NCBI RefSeq assembly: GCF_001293775.1
Contig: NZ_LGLN01000067.1
Location: 109,177 to 163,880 of the forward strand
Length of the DNA: 54,704 nt
Reading direction: 5' to 3'
From: Pseudomonas syringae pv. cilantro
GTDB lineage: Bacteria > Pseudomonadota > Gammaproteobacteria > Pseudomonadales > Pseudomonadaceae
The notes under the pieces were generated by a model. The model was not told the origin of the DNA, searched no databases, and saw only the letters and a list, made by a program, of their open reading frames with translations. Positions within the stretch are counted from its first letter, which is position 1, and the number at the start of each line of letters is the position of its first letter. Below, piece by piece: positions 43,961 through 50,662 of the stretch. The translations under genes were made by a program, and so were the position numbers.

Positions 43961-44029
43961 CACACGCCCATTCTCGGCAGGTGTGGAAGGTCCCTCGCAT
44001 GACTGGTCCTGACACTGTCGTCACGCCAG
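43961..44029 (+). promoter_or_regulatory. ANTAR-type RNA element in the amiC leader
   Basis: Hairpin 1 (43961-43985) pairs CACAC/GTGTG around GCC/GGC with an AG bulge. Hairpin 2 (44003-44029) pairs CTGG/CCAG and TGAC/GTCA with the hexaloop ACTGTC (A1, G4). The linker CCTCGCATGACTGG matches the urtA leader linker. This suggests that AmiR controls its own operon. Confidence 0.65.
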
Positions 44030-44054
44030 CCCCAGGCACAACCGCCTGAGAGCC

Positions 44055-44075
44055 ACCGTTGAATCCACGGTTTTT
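44055..44075 (+). terminator. Weak terminator in the amiC leader
   Basis: ACCGT-N7-ACGGT followed by a five-T run, 26 nt after the ANTAR-type element and 70 nt before the amiC ATG. An upstream AACCG (44039-44043) could pair alternatively with CGGTT, giving a possible antiterminator. Confidence 0.5.
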
Positions 44076-44144
44076 CGCTCAGCACTCTTCCAGACCCCGG
44101 CCAACAACGGGCGTCTCAACTCACGTTGAACAAGGTTTATAGGC

Positions 44145-45293
44145 ATGGTTAACCCGTCGATCCGCATAGGAGGTCTGTTTTCCAATACCGGTGTTACCGC
44201 TGCCGGTGAGTGTTCAACGATGCGCGGCGCACAGTTTGCTATCCATCAGATCAACGCAGCCGGTGGCGTGAATGGCCGCCCTCTAGAGCTGATTCTGCGC
44301 AATCCCGATTCCACCCCTGCGCTATTTGCCATGCACGTCGAATCACTGATCCGCGAAGAAAACCTGCGGTTTTTCTTCGGCTGCTACACCTCGGCAGCGC
44401 GCAAGGCTGTACTGCCGGTGGTTGAACGTTACAACGCGTTGTTGCTGTATCCGGTTTACTACGAGGGCTTCGAGTATTCGCGCAACATCATCTACACCGG
44501 GGCCACGCCGAACCATAACGCCGTGCCGCTGGGCAATTACATGTTCGACCACTTTGGCAGCCGTGTGCTGATGATCGGCTCCGAGTACGTTTACCCCTAC
44601 GAAACCAATCGGCTGATGAGCGACCTGCTTTATGAGCGCGGGGGCAGCAAGCTGGGCGAATATTACCTGCCGCTGAAAAACGCCCGGGCCGAAGATTTCG
44701 CCAGGTTGATGGTCAAGGCCCGCGAGTTGCAACCGTCGTTTATCTTCTCCACGGTGGTGGGTGAAACCATGGCTCATTTGTATCAGGCTTATGCCGACGC
44801 AGGCCTTGACCCGGCCGTCATGCCGATTGCCAGCGTGACCACCAGCGAAACCGACATCCAGCAGATGGGCGTTCATCTGGGCACCGGGCACATCTCGGCG
44901 GCCACCTATTTCCAGTCGATCGACACGCCGCTCAATCGCCAGTGCATTGCGCAATACCGGGAAATGTTTGGCCAGCATCAGGTCACCGACCGCTGCTGGG
45001 AGGCTGCCTATTTTCAGGTTCACCTGCTGGCCAAGGCGATAGCCCGCGCGGGCAGCACCGAAGTGGAAGAGGTGCTGCAGACCATGCTCGGCCTGGAATA
45101 CGACGCGCCGCAGGGGCGCGTGCGTATCGATGAGCACAATCACCACACCTACCTGCATTCGCGGATCGGCCGGGCCAACGCCGAAGGGCAGTTCGACATT
45201 CTTTACGAAAGCCAGAACGCGCTGAAGCCCGGTCCCTACGCCGTTGCGCCGGATTTCAGCGGCTGGTCCAGCCAGACCGGGAGGCGTCCATGA
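44145..45293 (+). CDS. amiC: AmiC-like cytoplasmic amide/urea sensor
   Basis: A 382-residue periplasmic-binding-fold protein without a signal peptide, hence cytoplasmic like Pseudomonas aeruginosa AmiC (about 385 residues). Motifs RIGGLFSNTGVTAAGECSTMRGAQFAIHQINAAGG, TSAARKAVLPVVERYNALLLYP and EHNHHTYLHSRIGRAN are shared with AmiC/UrtA. In the known system ligand-free or butyramide-bound AmiC holds AmiR inactive and acetamide releases it. Here the ligand could be an amide or urea. The stop overlaps the amiR start (ATGA). Confidence 0.9.
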   Translation: MVNPSIRIGGLFSNTGVTAAGECSTMRGAQFAIHQINAAGGVNGRPLELILRNPDSTPALFAMHVESLIREENLRFFFGCYTSAARKAVLPVVERYNALLLYPVYYEGFEYSRNIIYTGATPNHNAVPLGNYMFDHFGSRVLMIGSEYVYPYETNRLMSDLLYERGGSKLGEYYLPLKNARAEDFARLMVKARELQPSFIFSTVVGETMAHLYQAYADAGLDPAVMPIASVTTSETDIQQMGVHLGTGHISAATYFQSIDTPLNRQCIAQYREMFGQHQVTDRCWEAAYFQVHLLAKAIARAGSTEVEEVLQTMLGLEYDAPQGRVRIDEHNHHTYLHSRIGRANAEGQFDILYESQNALKPGPYAVAPDFSGWSSQTGRRP

Positions 45294-45922
45294 CCCTGCG
45301 TGCCGCAAAAAAGCGCCTGCGCAACGACAGCGCAGGCAGCATCAAGGACCTGCGCGACATCAGCGTGCTGGTGATGCACCCGGACGATGAAGACGGTCGC
45401 AACCTGATCGCCCAGTTACAGCGCATCGGCTGTCAGGTGCGCGTGCAGTGGCCGATTCCGGAGCGCTTGCACAGTGAGGCCGACGTGATTGTGCTGGCGG
45501 TGTCACCGGAAAGTCTCTCGACCAACACGCCGTGGCTGTTGCACAGCGCGACGCCGCCGATCATCCCGGTGATCGCCTATGAAAACCCGATCATCGTCGA
45601 GGCACTGGTGCAGCTCAACGCCTGCTCGGTGATTCCTTCGCCGGTCAGGTCGTTCGGCTTGCTGACGGCGCTGACGATCACCTTGAGCCAGGCGCGCAAA
45701 ACCCGCGAGCGGGAAAAACATGTCAAGCGTCTGGAAGGGCGCATGGCGGTGATGCGGACCGTGCAGCAGGCGAAAATCATCCTCATGGAAACCAAGGGGC
45801 TCTCGGAAATAGACGCTTACAACGCGTTGCGTGACCAGGCCATGGCCAAGCGCGAGCCGGTGGAAAAGATCGCCGAGGCGCTGGTCAAGGCCCATGAATT
45901 GTTTCAAAAAGCCTGCTCCTGA
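45290..45922 (+). CDS. amiR: AmiR-like ANTAR antitermination regulator
   Basis: A 210-residue regulator with an N-terminal pseudo-receiver domain (about 20-130, DISVLVMHPDDEDGRNLIAQLQRIGCQVRVQWP), a coiled-coil segment (SQARKTREREKHVKRLEGRM) and a C-terminal ANTAR RNA-binding domain (about 145-205, RTVQQAKIILMETKGLSEIDAYNALRDQAMAKREPVEKIAEAL). ANTAR proteins bind paired hairpins in leader RNA and prevent termination. Three matching leaders exist in this window. An 18-nt hairpin GCCTGCTC-CT-GAGCAGGC covers its stop codon. Confidence 0.92.
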   Translation: MTLRAAKKRLRNDSAGSIKDLRDISVLVMHPDDEDGRNLIAQLQRIGCQVRVQWPIPERLHSEADVIVLAVSPESLSTNTPWLLHSATPPIIPVIAYENPIIVEALVQLNACSVIPSPVRSFGLLTALTITLSQARKTREREKHVKRLEGRMAVMRTVQQAKIILMETKGLSEIDAYNALRDQAMAKREPVEKIAEALVKAHELFQKACS

Positions 45923-45990
45923 GCAGGCGTTGATGTGACGAGCTACGAGTGTCGGGCCTGTCGCCCGATCCTCTTCTGCGCGGACGTTTG

Positions 45991-46058
45991 CCATACGCCC
46001 TGAACCGGTAGGTATGGAACACCGCGTGGCGACCGGTATGGACAACGACGTCCTCCGG
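45991..46058 (+). promoter_or_regulatory. ANTAR-type RNA element upstream of the amidase gene
   Basis: Hairpin 1 (45991-46017) pairs CCATAC/GTATGG around GCC/GGT with an AG bulge. Hairpin 2 (46033-46058) pairs CCGG/CCGG and GGAC/GTCC with the hexaloop AACGAC (A1, G4). Compared with urtA, a C-G pair in stem 1 is replaced by A-T. No sigma-54 promoter lies at the expected place, so this copy is probably transcribed by read-through from amiCR. Confidence 0.62.
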
Positions 46059-46105
46059 ATCGAGCCAAGGCCTGTGCACGCCGCACCGGCGGCTCCAGCC
46101 AATGA

Positions 46106-46123
46106 CTGCCCGACCTCGGGCGG
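46106..46123 (+). promoter_or_regulatory. Strong hairpin before the amidase ribosome binding site
   Basis: CTGCCCGA-CC-TCGGGCGG forms an 8-bp stem ending 25 nt before the amidase ATG, nearly the same position relative to the start codon as the urtA attenuator. It lacks a T run, so it may be a weak terminator, a Rho-related pause or a translation-control stem. Confidence 0.45.
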
Positions 46124-46148
46124 CCCTTACCGTTATCTGGAGAACATC

Positions 46149-47684
46149 ATGTCTGTAAAACGCCCCGTCAAAGCCGACTTTCTGATCGCCGCCCAAGACC
46201 ACGGTTACGACCTGTCCGACAGCCAGATAGAATCGTTTCTGAGTCTTGCCGACGAAACCCTGACGTCCTACGAAGCCATTGACGCGCTGTATGCGGCGCA
46301 TGTGGCGCAGCCCACGCCGGTACGTGAGCACAGCAAACCGGCAGATGCCGACAACCTGCATGGCGCCTGGTATGTGAAAACGCACATTGCCGGCGCCGCC
46401 GGTGGTCCGTTGGCGGGCAGAACAGTGGTCATCAAGGACAACGTCTCGGTGGCCGGCGTACCGATGGCCAACGGCTCGCTGAGTCTGGATGGCTACGTGC
46501 CGTCCGAAGATGCGACCGTGGTCAAACGCCTGTTGGCGGCTGGTGCGACGGTGGTCGGCAAGTCGGTGTGCGAAGACCTGTGCTTCTCCGGTGCCAGCTT
46601 TACCTCGGCCAGCGGTGCGGTGAAAAACCCGTGGGACCTGACCCGCAATGCCGGCGGCTCGTCCAGCGGCAGTGCCGTGCTGGTTTCGCTGCAAGAGGTC
46701 GACATGGCCATCGGTGGCGATCAGGGCGGTTCGATCCGCATGCCGTCGGCGTGGAGCGGCATCGTCGGCCATAAGCCGACGTACAGCCTGGTCCCTTACA
46801 CCGGCGCTTTTCCTATTGAACGCACCATCGATCACGTCGGCCCGATGGCCAACAACGTGCGCGACTGCGCGGTGATGCTCGACGTGATCGCCGGTGCCGA
46901 CGGTCTCGACTCAAGGCAGAAGAATCCGCCAGCGGTGAGCTGTGTCGCGACCCTGGATCAAGGCGTTGCGGGCCTGAAAATCGGCTTGTTGCGCGAAGGT
47001 TTCGCCATTCCCGGTATGTCCGAGCCGCAGGTGGACGCACTGGTCAAAGCTGCCGTAGCGCAACTGGAAAGCCTTGGTGCCACGGTCGGCGAAGCCAGCG
47101 CTCCATGGCACCACGGGGTGGCGCTGGACCTATGGAACGTCATCGCCACTGACGGCGCGGCGTACCAGATGCTGCAAGGCAATGGCTACGGCATGAACGT
47201 CGATGGCTACTACGACCCTGAGATCATGAGCTACTTCGGCGCCAAGCGTCGCGAGCACGCCAATGCGTTGTCCAGCAGCGTGCGTGCCGTGGCGCTGACC
47301 GGGCATTACAGCCTGAAAAACCTGCACGGCGCGTCCTACGCCAAGGCGCGCATGCTGGTGCCTGAACTCACCCGCCAATACGACGAAGCGTTCAAGGATT
47401 TCGACGTACTGGTGATGCCGACCATGCCATTCGTGGCGACCCCGTTGACCGCCGCTGATGCGCCGATTGAAGAGTACGTGCACAGCGCGCTGAACATGCT
47501 CGCCAACACCGCACCGTTCGACCTGACCGGCCACCCGGCCACCTCGATCCCGGCCGGTCTTGCCGACGGCCTGCCGGTCGCGATGATGATCGTCGCACCG
47601 CGTTTTCAGGATGCCTTGGCATTGCGCGTTGCGCAGGCCTACGAGCAGGTTCGCGGCGTGTTTCCGAGGCCACCGCGTGGCTGA
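46149..47684 (+). CDS. Amidase-signature amidase, Rhodococcus enantioselective-amidase type
   Basis: A 511-residue amidase-signature enzyme hydrolysing amides to acid and ammonia. The Ser-cisSer-Lys triad is K96 (VVIKDNV), S171 (AGGSSSGSAV) and S195 (GGDQGGSIRMP), the same numbering as I recall for the Rhodococcus N-771 amidase. Long segments such as GAFPIERTIDHVGPM and ATDGAAYQMLQGNGYGMN also match that family. Those enzymes normally accompany nitrile hydratase, which is absent here. The start at 46149 follows CTGGAG. The gene follows amiC-amiR and its leader element, so its substrate is probably the amide sensed by AmiC. Confidence 0.92.
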   Translation: MSVKRPVKADFLIAAQDHGYDLSDSQIESFLSLADETLTSYEAIDALYAAHVAQPTPVREHSKPADADNLHGAWYVKTHIAGAAGGPLAGRTVVIKDNVSVAGVPMANGSLSLDGYVPSEDATVVKRLLAAGATVVGKSVCEDLCFSGASFTSASGAVKNPWDLTRNAGGSSSGSAVLVSLQEVDMAIGGDQGGSIRMPSAWSGIVGHKPTYSLVPYTGAFPIERTIDHVGPMANNVRDCAVMLDVIAGADGLDSRQKNPPAVSCVATLDQGVAGLKIGLLREGFAIPGMSEPQVDALVKAAVAQLESLGATVGEASAPWHHGVALDLWNVIATDGAAYQMLQGNGYGMNVDGYYDPEIMSYFGAKRREHANALSSSVRAVALTGHYSLKNLHGASYAKARMLVPELTRQYDEAFKDFDVLVMPTMPFVATPLTAADAPIEEYVHSALNMLANTAPFDLTGHPATSIPAGLADGLPVAMMIVAPRFQDALALRVAQAYEQVRGVFPRPPRG

Positions 47685-47685
47685 A

Positions 47686-47703
47686 CAACGATAGCTATCG
47701 TTG
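47686..47703. repeat. Perfect 18-bp palindrome after the amidase stop
   Basis: CAACGATAGCTATCGTTG is fully self-complementary and starts 2 bp after the amidase stop codon. It has no T run. It may be part of a terminator or a protein-binding dyad. Confidence 0.5.
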
Positions 47704-47711
47704 AAGTTCGT

Positions 47712-47740
47712 AGAAGGCCTGAACCCGGTTTAGGCCTTCT
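47712..47740. terminator. Terminator-like stem between the amidase gene and rmuC
   Basis: AGAAGGCCT and AGGCCTTCT are perfect 9-bp arms around an 11-bp loop, located between the convergent amidase and rmuC genes. A moderately T-rich tail follows on the plus strand. It likely serves both. Confidence 0.7.
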
Positions 47741-47799
47741 GCTTTCCGAGACACTATCGACGCTTGCGTGCCGGGTCAGTTGCCCATCTGTTGCTCGCT

Positions 47800-49719
47800 T
47801 CAGGTGTTGGCTGCACCTTCAACCGGCAGTATTGCCAATTCGCTTTCCAGCTCTTCATCATCCCCGATTGCAGACGCTGGCAAGCGCTTGGAGACCGTTA
47901 CGCCCAGCGCGACAAACTTGTCCACGGTTTTGGTCAGGCTGCCGTGATCCCCTTTCAGTGTGGTGATGCTTTCGTTATAGCTTTTCTGAACCGATGCAAT
48001 CTGGTTGCCCAGTTTGTCCATTTTTTCTACGAAAACCCGCAACTTGTCGTAGACCTTGGACGCCATGGTAGCGAGCTGTAACGTGCTGCTGTTCTGGCGC
48101 TGGATACTCCACAGGTTTGAAACGACGCGAAGTACCGGCAGCAATGTTGTGGCCGTGATGATCGCGATGCGTTTTTCATAGGCTGCCTGAAACACGCCCG
48201 GGCTGTGCTCTGCGGCGACCAGATAGGCCGGTTCGACTGGCATGAACAAAAATACGAAGTCAGGCGAATTGATGCCGTTAAGGTCGGTGTACTTCTTGTC
48301 GGAAAGACCATTTATGTGATTTTTCAAGGCAAGAACGTGTGCAGATAAAGCTTTGGTACGATCTTCGTCAGTTTCGGCGGAGACGTACTCCGTATAGGCG
48401 ACCAGTGACATTTTGCTGTCAATGATGATGTGCTTGCCCTCGGGCAAATTGACAACGAAGTCCGGTCGATTATTTCCGGCCTCGTCATTCTTGAAGTTGG
48501 CCTCACGGTGATACTCGAACCCTTTGCGCAGGCCGGCCTGTTCAAGCAACATTTCGACCTTTTGCTCGCCCCACGTGCCCTGCAGCTTCTTGTCGCCTTT
48601 GAGCGCCTTGGTAAGGTTTGATGCCTCTGTGGTGATCTGGGCGTTCAGCTCCATCAGCTTGACCAGCTCGTTTTTCATCGAGCTTTGTCCTTGCACGGTA
48701 TCTGAGTGAACCTGATCTACCCGCTGGCGAAACGAGTCAAGTTGATCCTTGAATGGTTTCAGCAACGTGTCCAGGCCTTGGCGACTTTGTTCGGAGAAGC
48801 TCTGCTGCTTGCTGTCGAAAATCTGATTGGCAAGGTTTTGAAACTCTTGCTTGAGCTGAACCTTGTTGTCTTCAAGGAGCTGCAGTTTCTCGGCCGCCGA
48901 GTGCTGGTCACGCGCGTGACGCATGTTGACTTCTGCAAGGCCTTGCTTGGCGAGGCTCAACTCATCTCGCACGACGCCCAACTCTTTATCACGCTGTATT
49001 AACGTGCCACGCAGTACATCAAGTTGCTCTTTCTGTTCCGCTGCCTGACCCAGCTGTTCACGCTGTTTTTTGAATTCTTCCTCGGCTTTTTCGAGACGGG
49101 CTTGTGAGTTGGCGTGGGCCGCCTTCAATTCCAGCAGTTGATTTGCCTGCTCGGCGCTTTGTCCGAGTTGTTCGCCTTGCTTTTGCAATTGCAGTTGAGC
49201 CGCTTCCAGCCGTATCTGATACTGGGCCAGTGTCTGCTTGAGCTCCTCTAATTGTCGTGTCTGTTCCTGACCCTGACCAACTTGCATCCTGAGTTCGCCG
49301 ACCTGCATTCTCAGCTTGTTGGATTCCAGGCTGCGATTTTCGGCGAGGGTGGTCACCTCAGTAAGTTGCTCGACTTTGTCGGACATGCGCTGCTTTTCTG
49401 CTTCCAGCGACGCCTTGAGCTCTCCCACCTGAATACTGAGTTGTCTTTCGACATCCCTTTGACGCGCAAGCTCTTCGCTAACTATCGTCAACTCACGTTG
49501 GTGCTCGTCCTGCTCATGAAGTAACTGTTGTTCTCGCTGGTGCGTGAGCGCAGCATCATTCAACAATTGCTGATGTTCAGCTTGATGTGCAGCCTTCAGT
49601 TCGGCGAGCTGTTGTGCCAGCCTGCTGGATGCAATGCGACTGCTGATCCAGAAGCCAATAGCCAGAAACAACAAACTGAAAAGCCCGATCAGAGCCGGTG
49701 TGAAATATTGCTGTGCCAT
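47800..49719 (-). CDS. rmuC: DNA recombination protein RmuC
   Basis: A 639-residue RmuC. One N-terminal membrane helix (ALIGLFSLLFLAIGFWISS), a very long coiled coil (about 35-310, rich in Glu/Gln/Leu heptads) and the conserved RmuC nuclease-like domain (GTWGEQKVEMLLEQAGLRKGFEYHREANF, NRPDFVVNLPEGKHIIIDSKMSLVAYTEY). RmuC limits sequence inversion and rearrangement between short inverted repeats. It is encoded singly, convergent with the amidase gene. Confidence 0.95.
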   Translation of the reverse strand: MAQQYFTPALIGLFSLLFLAIGFWISSRIASSRLAQQLAELKAAHQAEHQQLLNDAALTHQREQQLLHEQDEHQRELTIVSEELARQRDVERQLSIQVGELKASLEAEKQRMSDKVEQLTEVTTLAENRSLESNKLRMQVGELRMQVGQGQEQTRQLEELKQTLAQYQIRLEAAQLQLQKQGEQLGQSAEQANQLLELKAAHANSQARLEKAEEEFKKQREQLGQAAEQKEQLDVLRGTLIQRDKELGVVRDELSLAKQGLAEVNMRHARDQHSAAEKLQLLEDNKVQLKQEFQNLANQIFDSKQQSFSEQSRQGLDTLLKPFKDQLDSFRQRVDQVHSDTVQGQSSMKNELVKLMELNAQITTEASNLTKALKGDKKLQGTWGEQKVEMLLEQAGLRKGFEYHREANFKNDEAGNNRPDFVVNLPEGKHIIIDSKMSLVAYTEYVSAETDEDRTKALSAHVLALKNHINGLSDKKYTDLNGINSPDFVFLFMPVEPAYLVAAEHSPGVFQAAYEKRIAIITATTLLPVLRVVSNLWSIQRQNSSTLQLATMASKVYDKLRVFVEKMDKLGNQIASVQKSYNESITTLKGDHGSLTKTVDKFVALGVTVSKRLPASAIGDDEELESELAILPVEGAANT

Positions 49720-49848
49720 CGGTACGTCCGTTTATCGCTGGGTTAGGATCCAAAATGATGGCGCGTTGTCAGTTGTCTGAGAACTGCAAAACTCGCTTTC
49801 GAACGGAGGCACTCGAATATTTTGCATAGCGAAGGCACAAAATCGTTA

Positions 49849-50170
49849 TCAGGGCGTCCAGATATCGATATCAGTGTCTGCGAAGGTCGAGTCGTACGCG
49901 GTGGACAGCACGTCGAGCAGGGATGCGCTGAGCCGCTCGCCCAGCGACCGCAGCAAGGACGGGTTGTGCTAGGCTTCTGTCATCAAGGTGCCGGCTTGCC
50001 ACCAGACCATAGGTCGAACTCACGACATCCTGCCACTGGTCGAAACGCTCTCTGGCTGGCGGCCAGTCAACGGGAAAGATCACGGCCATGCTTGCCTCAT
50101 CATCGGGAGCCTGTGGCGGAGGGTTTGTAAAATGGAAGTTACCCGATAAAGCCCGATGTGAAATATCCAT
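49849..50170 (-). pseudogene. Decayed AraC-family regulator remnant
   Basis: One frame reads VIFPVDWPPARERFDQWQDVVSSTYGL, the N-terminal opening of AraC-binding-like regulators. The continuation is then lost. A second minus-strand frame (49849-49968) reads NPSLLRSLGERLSASLLDVL and then a stop, resembling the segment that precedes the helix-turn-helix in such proteins. The two are not in frame and the DNA-binding domain is missing. An internal deletion or frameshift plus 3' truncation best explains this. Family recognition rests on short stretches. Confidence 0.42.
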
Positions 50171-50279
50171 TGGACGCTTCAGGCCGGTGAAGAAAATAAT
50201 TTATTTATCTGTGATCCGGCCGATATATCCGTACGTAAGCTGCGGTCTGCTTGTTCAAGCCTTCTAAAACAGGGGTCTC

Positions 50280-50366
50280 ATGGATCCGCGTCTAGCCGGA
50301 CTTTCATTTTTGCTCACGTTGGGATGGACAGGTGCCGTTTTTTTGGTCATCTGGTATTTCGCCTGA
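50280..50366 (+). CDS. 28-residue predicted membrane peptide
   Basis: A short reading frame, ATG at 50280 and TGA at 50364-50366, with AGGGG 4 nt upstream. The peptide starts MDPRLAGLSFLLTLGWTGAV and ends FLVIWYFA. It is almost wholly hydrophobic after residue 5, hence a single membrane helix with Arg near the N-terminus. It lies in a gene-poor stretch between the AraC remnant and the chemoreceptor gene. Function is unknown. Small single-helix proteins often regulate larger membrane proteins. Confidence 0.5.
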   Translation: MDPRLAGLSFLLTLGWTGAVFLVIWYFA

Positions 50367-50662
50367 GGCAAGCACACGTTTTCAGGCGCGTCAGGGCGTT
50401 ATATCGCTGTCGTGTCAGACAGCATTGGAATGCCTGCCGGGCAGTAAAAAGTTCAGTTGTGGTAACGGCAATAATAGAGTTGCTTGTGTGCTGAGCTAAA
50501 TGTCAGCACTTGCAGTTTGCGCTATGGAGGGCATTGAGAAACACGATTATGCGGTTTGACCGGCAGGCTCCACATTCAGGCGACGCGAACTTTTGACCTG
50601 ATCTATATCCACCGGCGCTCCGTTCCAAACACTCCATAGATGTTTACTGCCGAGTTTTTTAT
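50367..50662. other. Intergenic stretch before the chemoreceptor gene
   Basis: No gene is seen. A hairpin GCTGTC-N6-GACAGC lies at 50406-50423 without a T run. No convincing sigma-28 promoter was found. Confidence 0.45.

Noticed and set aside
46014..46148. Longer amidase N-terminus starting at 46014
   Set aside because: It would translate the leader hairpins. The start at 46149 has CTGGAG and matches family length and active-site numbering.
49822..50130. Plus-strand open frame of 102 codons
   Set aside because: No domain or ribosome binding site. The minus strand reads as AraC-like fragments instead.
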